Source of the DNA: Candidatus Avoscillospira stercoripullorum
GTDB taxonomy: Bacteria > Bacillota > Clostridia > Oscillospirales > Oscillospiraceae
NCBI GenBank assembly: GCA_018712905.1
Contig: DVGD01000063.1
Span: 1 to 5,110, forward strand
Direction: 5' to 3'
DNA: 5,110 bases
Program-made: the position numbers and the translations under genes
Notes under the pieces: generated by a model
What the model was told of the DNA's origin: nothing
What the model saw: only the letters and a program-made list of their open reading frames with translations
Databases searched by the model: none
In this document: piece by piece, positions 1 to 5,011 of the stretch
How the letters are laid out: each line of letters opens with the position of its first letter
Position numbering within the stretch: position 1 is the stretch's first letter

Positions 1-160
1 TGATTCCCGCGGCCTCATAGAGGCTGTCTGCCCCGGCAATCTCGGTGAGATCCAATGCCTCCACCCCCAGCTGCCCCAGTCCCTTGTGGCCGGGCATATG
101 GAGGCGCAGGGCGTTTTTCGCCGCGTAGTCCCGGGCGAAATCGTAAATAGGCGTGTCCAT
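1..160 (-). CDS. Orn/Lys/Arg decarboxylase family protein, N-terminal fragment (runs off left edge)
   Basis: The first 53 residues of a PLP-dependent basic amino acid decarboxylase of the aminotransferase-fold type are visible. They begin MDTPIYDFARDYA. The family signature LRLHMPGHKG lies at about residues 18-27, followed by DLTEI and GADSLYEAAGI. This His-Met-Pro-Gly-His-Lys run and the 'ADSLY' segment are characteristic of the SpeA/YaaO-type Orn/Lys/Arg decarboxylases that make polyamines or cadaverine. Substrate cannot be decided because the catalytic core lies outside the window. The start codon overlaps the scfB stop by one base (TGATG on the minus strand), so the gene is very probably translated from the same mRNA as scfB. 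From established knowledge, a B. subtilis homologue (yaaO) sits beside tmk. Here a tmk-like gene is nearby but on the opposite strand. Confidence 0.88.
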   Translation of the reverse strand, partial: MDTPIYDFARDYAAKNALRLHMPGHKGLGQLGVEALDLTEIAGADSLYEAAGI

Positions 161-1539
161 CAGCCTTCCGTGAGCATCTTGTCCACGGCCAGGAAGATGG
201 CGCACTCCATGCGCTTGCGGAAGAGCTCGCAGCCCATCTCGTAGACGCCGCGGATGGAACCGGTGGCGTGGTAGGCATTGGCCGCGCAGCCGCCGGCGCA
301 GTAGAGCCGCGCCCAGCAGTCCCGGCACTCGGCGTGGGAGTAGACGTTGCACGAGGCAAACTCCGCCCGCACCTCCGGGTTGGTGACGCCTTTCCAGATG
401 TCGCCCAGGCGGAACTTCTCCTCGCCCACAAACTGGTGGCAGGGGTAGAGGTCGCCCCAGGGGGTCACGGCCATGTACTCCGTGCCGCTGCCGCAGCCGG
501 AGATGCGCTTGTAGATGCATGGGCCTCCCGAGAGGTCGAGCATATAGTGGTAGAAGGTAAAGGGTCTCCCCTCCTCCCGGCGCTTCTTCATGAGCATGGC
601 CAGCTTTTCATACTGCTCCATGACGATGGGAAGATCCTCCGGGGTGAGGGCGGCCTCGTCGCCGGGGGCAGCCACCACCGGCTCCATGCTCAGCTCGGTG
701 AAGCCCAAGTCCAGCATGGTCTCGATGTCCTTCAAAAAGTCGGGGTTAAAGTGGGTGAAGGTGCCGCGCATGTAGTACTCCCGATTGCCCCGCGCCTTCA
801 CAAAAGCCTGGAACTTGGGCACGATCTTCTCCCAGCTGCCGTTGCCGGCGTAGTCCACCCGGTAGCGGTCGTGAACTTCCTTGCGCCCGTCCAGGCTCAG
901 AACTACGTTGTGGCACTCCCGGTTGGCAAACTCTATGACCTTTTCATCCAAGAGGACGCCGTTGGTGGTGAGGGTGAAGCGGAAGTGCTTGTTGTAGATG
1001 GGCTCCAGGCTCCGGGCGTAGCGCACCAGCTCCTGGATCATATCAAAGTTCATCAGCGGTTCGCCGCCGAAGAAGTCCACCTCCAGGTTCTTCCTTGTGC
1101 CGGAGTGCTCAATGAGGAAGTCCAGTGCCCGCTTGCCCACCTCCAGGGACATAATCGCCCGCTCGCCGTGGTACTTGCCTTGGCTCGCAAAGCAGTAGGC
1201 GCAGTTTAAATTGCAGGTGTGCGCCACGTGGAGGCACAGCGCCTTGATGACACCGCCGCTGCGCGCCTTGAGGGTGCCGGCCTGGGATTCAAAGACGTCC
1301 GGGGCAAAGAGCTTGCCCTGCTCCTTCAGGGAAAGCACCTGGTCGTAGCACTCCTCCAGCTCCTGGCGAGTGACACCCTTGGCGGCATAGCCTTGCTCCA
1401 GGGAATCGAGCAGCGCCGCCCGGGGCTTCTGTTCAAAGTCCGCGATAATGTCGTAGGCGGCGTCGTCCACCACATGGACAGAGCCCGAGCAGACGTCCAG
1501 GACGATGTTATAGCCGCCCAGCTTGTACTGATGTATCAT
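160..1539 (-). CDS. scfB: SCIFF peptide maturase, radical SAM/SPASM thioether-forming enzyme (ScfB)
   Basis: This 459-residue enzyme is predicted to use S-adenosylmethionine radical chemistry to form thioether cross-links in the ScfA peptide in the cytoplasm. Residues 1 to about 85 resemble the small peptide-binding (RRE/PqqD-like) domain of these maturases. The radical SAM cluster motif CxxxCxxC is C109/C113/C116 (HTCNLNCAYCFA), and the SAM-binding GGEP is at 158-161. A complete seven-Cys SPASM domain follows: C349, then G362-x4-C367, C405-x2-C408-x5-C414-x3-C418 and C437, enough for two auxiliary [4Fe-4S] clusters. The start at 1539 is preferred because GAGGA (1546-1550) lies just upstream and the protein then begins MIHQYKLGGYNIVLDV, as SCIFF maturases do. 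The frame stays open upstream to 1683, but that extension crosses hairpin DNA and looks non-coding. Length matches the family (about 450). It lies downstream of scfA and overlaps the decarboxylase start by one base. Confidence 0.95.
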   Translation of the reverse strand: MIHQYKLGGYNIVLDVCSGSVHVVDDAAYDIIADFEQKPRAALLDSLEQGYAAKGVTRQELEECYDQVLSLKEQGKLFAPDVFESQAGTLKARSGGVIKALCLHVAHTCNLNCAYCFASQGKYHGERAIMSLEVGKRALDFLIEHSGTRKNLEVDFFGGEPLMNFDMIQELVRYARSLEPIYNKHFRFTLTTNGVLLDEKVIEFANRECHNVVLSLDGRKEVHDRYRVDYAGNGSWEKIVPKFQAFVKARGNREYYMRGTFTHFNPDFLKDIETMLDLGFTELSMEPVVAAPGDEAALTPEDLPIVMEQYEKLAMLMKKRREEGRPFTFYHYMLDLSGGPCIYKRISGCGSGTEYMAVTPWGDLYPCHQFVGEEKFRLGDIWKGVTNPEVRAEFASCNVYSHAECRDCWARLYCAGGCAANAYHATGSIRGVYEMGCELFRKRMECAIFLAVDKMLTEG

Positions 1540-1567
1540 AGAAAATCCTCTTATTTCGCAACAAATG

Positions 1568-1598
1568 AAAAGGGCTGCTGCTGCGCAGCAGCCCTTTT
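1568..1598. terminator. Perfect 14-bp hairpin with A and T tracts, possible attenuator before scfB
   Basis: The arms 1568-1581 and 1585-1598 are perfect reverse complements around a 3-nt loop. They carry four A at one end and four T at the other, so the hairpin looks like an intrinsic terminator on either strand. The U run is short (4) and is followed by CATTTG on the minus strand. The hairpin ends 18 nt before the scfB ribosome binding site. I see no promoter between it and scfB, so complete termination would silence the maturase. Partial termination that keeps precursor mRNA in excess of maturase mRNA is the reading I prefer. That is inference. Confidence 0.55.
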
Positions 1599-1652
1599 GG
1601 CTGTCAAAAAACCTCGCTGAAAACTTTTGTGATAGAGCAGCGGGGGGTGTGT

Positions 1653-1675
1653 GCGGGGGGCAAAAAGCCCACCGC
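1653..1675. repeat. Imperfect 9-bp inverted repeat with 5-nt A/T loop
   Basis: GCGGGGGGC (1653-1661) pairs with GCCCACCGC (1667-1675), with one mismatch in the middle. The loop is AAAAA on the plus strand and TTTTT on the minus strand. It is one of several consecutive hairpins between scfA and scfB. No U tract follows it in either direction, so it is not a terminator by itself. Confidence 0.5.
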
Positions 1676-1689
1676 GCGTTCAATCAACA

Positions 1690-1723
1690 GGATTTCGAAA
1701 CGTTCTGGAACGTTTTGAAATCC
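1690..1723. repeat. 16-bp inverted repeat in the scfA-scfB gap
   Basis: The arm 1690-1705 (GGATTTCGAAACGTTC) is the reverse complement of 1708-1723 except for one position that still forms a G-T/G-U wobble. Only two bases (TG) separate the arms. Such a near-perfect palindrome could be a protein binding site or a mobile palindromic element, or, in RNA, a stem with the innermost pairs opened. No U run follows. Confidence 0.7.
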
Positions 1724-1724
1724 G

Positions 1725-1762
1725 CCCCAGCGTGGCGAAAATACTTTTTCGACACGCTGGGG
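1725..1762. repeat. Long two-part inverted repeat (10 bp + 6 bp)
   Basis: CCCCAGCGTG (1725-1734) is fully complementary to CACGCTGGGG (1753-1762). After one mismatch (1735/1752), CGAAAA (1736-1741) pairs with TTTTCG (1746-1751), leaving a 4-nt loop. This gives a 17-position stem with one mismatch. Its outer four bases (1759-1762) also form the base of the next hairpin (1759-1783), so the two cannot both form completely. Confidence 0.7.
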
Positions 1763-1783
1763 CTGCTGCGCTGCAGCAGCCCC
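1759..1783. repeat. Perfect 11-bp GC-rich hairpin just downstream of scfA
   Basis: GGGGCTGCTGC (1759-1769) and GCAGCAGCCCC (1773-1783) are perfect reverse complements with a 3-nt loop. On the scfA transcript this stem begins 14 nt after the TAA stop. No poly-U follows (AGCGTG comes next), so a classical intrinsic terminator is unlikely. It could protect the 3' end of scfA mRNA from exonucleases, which would favour precursor over maturase (inference). Confidence 0.65.
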
Positions 1784-1797
1784 TTTGGCAGGGTATT

Positions 1798-1950
1798 TTA
1801 CTTGCTCTCCTTGCTGTTCTCGCACTGCTGGTTGGCGATGCCGCAGCTGGTCTTGCAAGCGGACTGGCAAGAGGTCTGGCACTCGCCGCAGCCGCCGTTC
1901 TTGGCGCTGTCGCAGAGATTGCGGGTATTGAGGGTCTTAATATGTTCCAT
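1798..1950 (-). CDS. scfA: SCIFF ranthipeptide precursor (six-cysteine peptide), ScfA
   Basis: This 50-residue peptide begins MEHIKTLNTRN, the conserved SCIFF leader. It continues with GGCGECQTSCQSACKTSC (residues 19-36) and ends NQQCENSKESK. It is the substrate of the adjacent radical SAM enzyme, which joins Cys sulfurs to other core residues by thioether bonds. Cys residues are at 13, 21, 24, 28, 32, 36 and 43, so there are seven rather than the six that name the family. As I recall the family, the segment after C36 is TVGNQ; here it is GIANQ, so Gly37 replaces the Thr reported as thioether acceptor in C. thermocellum CteA. The start is set by a GGAGG site (1960-1964) 9 nt upstream of ATG and a promoter a little further up. 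The function of mature SCIFF peptides is not settled; quorum-sensing-like signalling has been proposed for ranthipeptides. Confidence 0.95.
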   Translation of the reverse strand: MEHIKTLNTRNLCDSAKNGGCGECQTSCQSACKTSCGIANQQCENSKESK

Positions 1951-1992
1951 CTTCTTAACCTCCAAACTGGTTTCATTTGCATATACGCCTAC

Positions 1993-2021
1993 ATTATACA
2001 GCTCCAGCGGAGAAAAAGCAA
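1993..2021 (-). promoter_or_regulatory. Sigma-A-type promoter for scfA
   Basis: On the minus strand, a perfect -10 TATAAT (1998-1993) lies 17 nt from a -35 TTGCTT (2021-2016). The expected transcript start is near 1986, giving a leader of about 36 nt with a GGAGG site before the scfA ATG. This indicates vegetative, probably strong expression of the precursor, independent of the upstream Cys-rich gene. The promoter lies in the gap between the two genes, and I see no terminator for the upstream gene in that gap. Confidence 0.8.
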
Positions 2022-2053
2022 GAAAGAATCACGGCTTATGCGAGAAAGACCTG

Positions 2054-2881
2054 TCAGTTACTGGTGGTGCGGTAGCAGCCGGTGCAGCTGTCCTTGGGCT
2101 GGATGCAGGGCTCATTGCGGCTGGGGTAGAAGGCGTCCACGGGGAACTCGATGCGGCCGAAGATGTCGCAGGGACTCTCGGCGGCGCCCACGCTACCGGC
2201 CTCGCTGCAGACCTTGGTGGGGATGCAGTAGTCAAAGGCGGGGATCAGAAGCTGGGTATCCCGCTCCAGACGGATGATGGAGAACTGGCCAATGGTCACA
2301 AGCAGGCGGCGGCACTCGCCGGACACCACCAGCTCGTCGTCAAAGCAGCGCATGACACACTCGGGAAGATCCGGCAGGTCACCGCAGCAGCAGCAATTGC
2401 AGGCGTCCACGGTGCTCGAGGCCAGGATCATGGGATCCACCACTTCCACCACGGCGTGGGGTGCGTTGGACGTGTCCTTGCCGCGGCAGCAGCACATGGC
2501 GCTGGTGAAGACCTTGGCGCTGCCGTCGCCGCCAAAGAGCATGGCGCGCTTGGAGAACACGGCCAGGCCGTAGACCGTCACCGGGCGGGTGCTGCCCACG
2601 GTCACGTCGGCCACCACCTTATAGTAGAAGGTGAGATCCAGGGTATAGAAGCCGCTGTTGTAGGGAACAGCCTCCACATCCATGTCCACGTAAATGAGCT
2701 CCACGCACCGCGCCTTGGCGCTGGAGGCACGGTCGAGCACAGATTGGGAATCGCGGGTTAAGTAAACGCGGAGATCCTCCACACAGTCCTTGTCACGACA
2801 GGCGTCGGTGATTTTTTTCGTGTGGATACAGACGGCCTCGCGGATTCCGGAGAGATCACAGGCCGGGGTTTGATCGGGCAT
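2054..2881 (-). CDS. Cys-rich conserved clostridial protein of unknown function
   Basis: This 275-residue protein has 22 Cys (8%), including C130-C132 and C161/C163-C166 clusters. It has no signal peptide or membrane segment that I can see. I recognise the pattern as a conserved hypothetical protein of Clostridia: N-terminal CRDKDCVEDLRVYLT (28-42), a beta-rich middle with VEVVDP (145-150), a CCCC stretch, then RLERDTQLLIPAFDYCIP (204-221). I know no established function. The Cys clusters could bind metal or form disulfides, as in spore-coat proteins; both are inference. The start at 2881 is chosen because GGGAGGT lies just upstream at ideal spacing. The open frame continues to 2968 but lacks such a site. 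The gene is upstream of scfA on the same strand, with 103 bp between them, and diverges from the glycosyltransferase operon. Confidence 0.85.
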   Translation of the reverse strand: MPDQTPACDLSGIREAVCIHTKKITDACRDKDCVEDLRVYLTRDSQSVLDRASSAKARCVELIYVDMDVEAVPYNSGFYTLDLTFYYKVVADVTVGSTRPVTVYGLAVFSKRAMLFGGDGSAKVFTSAMCCCRGKDTSNAPHAVVEVVDPMILASSTVDACNCCCCGDLPDLPECVMRCFDDELVVSGECRRLLVTIGQFSIIRLERDTQLLIPAFDYCIPTKVCSEAGSVGAAESPCDIFGRIEFPVDAFYPSRNEPCIQPKDSCTGCYRTTSN

Positions 2882-2923
2882 AGGTTTTACCTCCCTGAGA
2901 GAATTTGAAACCGTCGAAGCAAC

Positions 2924-2965
2924 GCGTCCTTCGGGGCTTCCATCACAGTTTATGCCAAAGGACGC
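2924..2965. repeat. 8-bp inverted repeat in the divergent intergenic region
   Basis: GCGTCCTT (2924-2931) is the exact reverse complement of AAGGACGC (2958-2965), with 26 bp between. It straddles the candidate leftward -10 element and is centred near the transcript start expected from it. It could be an operator, but an 8-bp repeat in GC-rich DNA can arise by chance. Confidence 0.3.
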
Positions 2966-2975
2966 CATTTGTGTG
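2951..2975 (-). promoter_or_regulatory. Candidate sporulation-sigma (sigma-K-like) promoter for the Cys-rich gene
   Basis: On the minus strand, CACA (2975-2972) lies 16 nt before GCATAAACTG (2955-2946). The B. subtilis sigma-K consensus is mACm, 16-17 nt, gCATAnnnTA, so this differs at one consensus base. The -10 also partly matches sigma-E (CATACAnT). No sigma-A -10 is evident in this direction. The matched elements are short, and the consensus is borrowed from Bacillus, so this is a candidate only. Confidence 0.35.
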
Positions 2976-2976
2976 C

Positions 2977-3005
2977 TTGCCTCCGGCGGTATGGTGTGAT
3001 AAAAT
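2977..3005 (+). promoter_or_regulatory. Sigma-A-type promoter for the tagA-like operon
   Basis: A -35 TTGCCT (2977-2982), a 17-nt spacer and a -10 TAAAAT (3000-3005) with an extended TG motif (TGA just before it) form a good promoter. Transcription would start near 3012, about 29 nt before the glycosyltransferase ATG. It is the only clear promoter for the rightward genes, which are tightly spaced and probably co-transcribed. Confidence 0.7.
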
Positions 3006-3040
3006 GGAACAAACTATAGTGTGGGAAGGTATTCCTTGCG

Positions 3041-3766
3041 ATGAAAATTGATGTGATGGGCGTCCAGTTTGACAATGTCACCATGGACGAGGCGCTCTCA
3101 AGCGCCATTTCCCTGCTGCCGGCGCGGCGGGGCGCCTATGTGGTGACGCCCAATTCCGAAATTGTTTACGAGGCCATGCACGATCCAGACCTCCTGGCGC
3201 TTTTGAACAAGGCCGACCTGGTGCTGCCCGACGGCGCCGGCGTGGTACTGGGCTCGAAGATCCTCAAAACGCCCTTGAAAGAGAAAGTGGCCGGCGTGGA
3301 CTTTGCCGACCGGCTCCTGGGGCATCTGGCCGAGACCGGCGGGAGCGTATATCTGCTGGGCGGCAAGCCCGGCATCGCGGAAAAAGCGGGAGAAAAAATG
3401 CGCGCCAAGTACCCGGATCTCACCATCTGCGGCATGGCCGACGGCTACTTTACCGACGAGAAGCCGGTGATTGCCGCCATCCAGGCGGCCAAGCCCGATG
3501 TGCTATTCGTGTGCCTGGGCGCGCCCAAGCAGGAAAAATTCATGGCCGCTCACCAGAAGGAGCTGCCGGTGGGGCTCATGGCCGGCCTGGGCGGGAGCCT
3601 CGATTCCTTCGCCGGTACGGTCAAGCGCGCCCCGAAATGGATGATTCGCATGAATTTGGAGTGGTTTTATCGCCTTCTCAAGGAGCCCCGGCGGTTTGGC
3701 CGGATGCTGCGGCTGCCCAAATTCCTCTGGGCGGTGGTGCTGCGGCGTATGAGAGGGGCGCGGTAA
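3041..3766 (+). CDS. tagA: WecG/TagA/CpsF-family glycosyltransferase
   Basis: This 241-residue enzyme belongs to the family that transfers N-acetylmannosamine (or a related sugar) from its UDP form onto undecaprenyl-diphospho-GlcNAc at the inner membrane face. That step commits lipid carrier to wall teichoic acid or another surface glycan. Family signatures run the full length: VTPNSE with T36/N38, LPDGAG with the likely catalytic D64, VAGVDF (83-88), LLGGKPG (105-111), FVCLGAPKQEKF with Q164 (156-167), and AGLGGSLDSFAGTVKRAPKW (181-200). The basic C-terminus (EPRRFGRMLRLPKFLW) matches the membrane-docking appendage. The ribosome site GGGAAGG (3023-3029) is slightly far, 11 nt from ATG. The exact sugar and polymer cannot be told here, since no other glycan genes are in the window. 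The stop overlaps the next start (TAATG). Confidence 0.92.
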   Translation: MKIDVMGVQFDNVTMDEALSSAISLLPARRGAYVVTPNSEIVYEAMHDPDLLALLNKADLVLPDGAGVVLGSKILKTPLKEKVAGVDFADRLLGHLAETGGSVYLLGGKPGIAEKAGEKMRAKYPDLTICGMADGYFTDEKPVIAAIQAAKPDVLFVCLGAPKQEKFMAAHQKELPVGLMAGLGGSLDSFAGTVKRAPKWMIRMNLEWFYRLLKEPRRFGRMLRLPKFLWAVVLRRMRGAR

Positions 3767-4434
3767 TGGGAAAACTCATTGTACTCGAGGGTACCGACGG
3801 CACGGGAAAGTCCACCCAGTTTGACCTCCTGCTGAAGCGGCTGGAGCTGGAGGGCACGGCGCTTCGCCATGTGCGCTTTCCCCGCTACGACCAGCCCTCC
3901 TCGGCGCTCATCCGCATGTATCTGAACGGTGCGTTCGGATCGGATCCCGACGCCGTCAACGCCTACGCCGCCTCCACCTTCTACGCGGTGGATCGCTACG
4001 CCTCCTATGTCCAGGACTGGGGCGCGGATTACCGCGCCGGCAATCTCATTTTGTGCGACCGCTACACCACCTCCAACGCCGTCCACCAGGGCGGCAAGGT
4101 GCCGCCCCAGGAGCGTCAGGCATTTTTCCAGTGGCTCTACGACCTGGAATATGGCCGCATGGGACTGCCAAAGCCGGATCTGGTGCTCCTTTTGGACATG
4201 CCCACGTCGCTCTCTGAGCAGCTCATGCGCCGCCGGGAGGCTGCCACCCACACCAAGGCAGATATCCATGAGGCGGATTCAGACTACCTGGCACGCTGCC
4301 GTCAGACAGCCCGGGAGGCCGCGGCCTTCTATGGCTGGACGGTGATCTCCTGCGCCAGGGACGGCAAGCTTCGCACCAAGGAGGACATTCACCAGGAAAT
4401 TTTTGACCAGGTTTTTAGAATTATCTCACTTTGA
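3766..4434 (+). CDS. Thymidylate kinase-like nucleoside/nucleotide kinase, atypical
   Basis: This 222-residue P-loop kinase probably phosphorylates dTMP to dTDP. The Walker A loop is GTDGTGKST (9-17). A DRY motif at 98-100 (LCDRYTTSNAVHQG) corresponds to the Tmk motif DRxxxSxxAYQG, and DMPTSLSEQLMRRR (144-157) leads into an Arg/Lys-bearing lid region (to about 172). The usual bacterial REPGGT motif is absent; in its place is VRFPRYDQPSSALIRMYL, closer to the RFP...YL arrangement of eukaryotic enzymes. A related deoxynucleoside monophosphate kinase is therefore possible, and I leave the symbol empty. The start overlaps the preceding stop (TAATG), with GAGAGGGG just upstream, so translational coupling is likely. 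The frame is open further upstream, but that part overlaps tagA out of frame and is not supported. Confidence 0.85.
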   Translation: MGKLIVLEGTDGTGKSTQFDLLLKRLELEGTALRHVRFPRYDQPSSALIRMYLNGAFGSDPDAVNAYAASTFYAVDRYASYVQDWGADYRAGNLILCDRYTTSNAVHQGGKVPPQERQAFFQWLYDLEYGRMGLPKPDLVLLLDMPTSLSEQLMRRREAATHTKADIHEADSDYLARCRQTAREAAAFYGWTVISCARDGKLRTKEDIHQEIFDQVFRIISL

Positions 4435-4454
4435 CACAACTAGGAGGGACTACT

Positions 4455-5000
4455 ATGGTATACATTTTACTGGGTACCGGATTTGAAGAAGTGGAAGCCA
4501 TCGCCCCCTGCGATATTCTCCGCCGCGGCGGCGTGGAGGTTGCCTTCGCCGGAATCGGCGGACATCTGGTGACCGGCAGCCACGGCATCGCCGTCAAGGC
4601 CGACGTGACCGTGGAGGAAATCGACCGGGACAAGCTGGATATGATCGTGCTCCCCGGCGGCCTGGGCGGTGTAAGCTCCATGGAGAAGAGCCCCGCAGCT
4701 CGCGATGCCATTCGCTGGGCTTGGGAGAATGAGAAGTTTGTGGCCGCTATCTGTGCCGCCCCTACGCTGCTTTCCCAGCTGGGCATCACCGAGGGCAAGC
4801 GCTGCGTGTGCTATCCCGGGTTGGAGCATGAGATGGGCAGCGCCAAGATGGAAGACGCTTCCACCGTGCGCGACGGCCGCCTGCTCACTGGCCGCGGCCC
4901 CGGCGCCGCCATTGACTTCGGCCTGATGCTGCTGAAAGTCCTCCGCGGGGAGCAAGCAGCACAGCAGGTGCAGACCGGTATGGTCTATCAAAACGCGTAA
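4455..5000 (+). CDS. DJ-1/PfpI-family protein (DJ-1 subfamily)
   Basis: This 181-residue cytoplasmic protein has the DJ-1 fold signatures. The start is MVYILLGTGFEEVEAIAPCD, where E14 matches the conserved active-site Glu. The body has IVLPGGLGG (64-72). The nucleophile elbow AAICAAPTLL has C100 corresponding to the reactive Cys of human DJ-1 (C106), and H125 lies in the position expected for the third residue. TGRGPGAAIDFGLMLL (145-160) is also typical. Family members include glyoxalase III/deglycase-like and redox-protective proteins; the exact activity is not decided by sequence. The start at 4455 follows AGGAGG (4442-4447). An in-frame ATG at 4431 overlaps the upstream gene and lacks a good site. 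It sits 20 bp after the kinase gene, probably in the same operon. Confidence 0.92.
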   Translation: MVYILLGTGFEEVEAIAPCDILRRGGVEVAFAGIGGHLVTGSHGIAVKADVTVEEIDRDKLDMIVLPGGLGGVSSMEKSPAARDAIRWAWENEKFVAAICAAPTLLSQLGITEGKRCVCYPGLEHEMGSAKMEDASTVRDGRLLTGRGPGAAIDFGLMLLKVLRGEQAAQQVQTGMVYQNA

Positions 5001-5011
5001 CGGAGGCATCT

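Larger units (their letters stand above)
1572..1789. repeat. Pair of 30-bp direct repeats bracketing the scfA-scfB gap
   Basis: Bases 1572-1601 and 1760-1789 match at 26 of 30 positions (GGGCTGCTGC...GCAGCAGCCC...TTTGGC). Three of the four differences lie in the hairpin loop. Each copy is itself a hairpin, but the trailing TTTGGC shows they are in the same orientation. The roughly 160-bp stretch between them holds three further inverted repeats. This could be a non-coding repeat element (REP- or MITE-like) or a duplicated RNA structure; other copies in the genome would be needed to choose. Confidence 0.55.

Noticed and set aside
268..1209. A 313-codon plus-strand open frame.
   Set aside because: It is fully antisense to scfB, whose motifs are complete. 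The His/Val/Ala-rich translation matches no family.
1579..1607. TTGACA on the minus strand (1607-1602) as a -35 element for an scfB promoter.
   Set aside because: The position 17 nt downstream is GC-rich hairpin sequence with no -10 resemblance.
1540..1683. N-terminal extension of the maturase to an ATG at 1683.
   Set aside because: The added 48 residues are translated hairpin DNA, with no family similarity. The ATG at 1539 has a ribosome site and gives the expected N-terminus.
1568..1789. CRISPR array or tandem repeat array in the scfA-scfB gap.
   Set aside because: Only two similar repeats, about 188 bp apart, with unrelated palindromes between them and no regular spacers.
1565..2761. A long open frame (398 codons) on the plus strand across the scfA region and most of the Cys-rich gene.
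   Set aside because: It runs antisense to two well-supported genes and through the hairpin region, with a repetitive Ala/Gly/His/Val-rich translation typical of the complement of GC-rich coding DNA. I see no ribosome site or family motif.
2916..2940. Short inverted repeat GAAGC...GCTTC in the divergent intergenic region.
   Set aside because: Only 5 bp with a 15-nt loop; expected by chance.
3667..4269. A 200-codon minus-strand open frame.
   Set aside because: It is antisense to the kinase gene, which has clear P-loop and DRY motifs. No independent start signal or recognisable domain.
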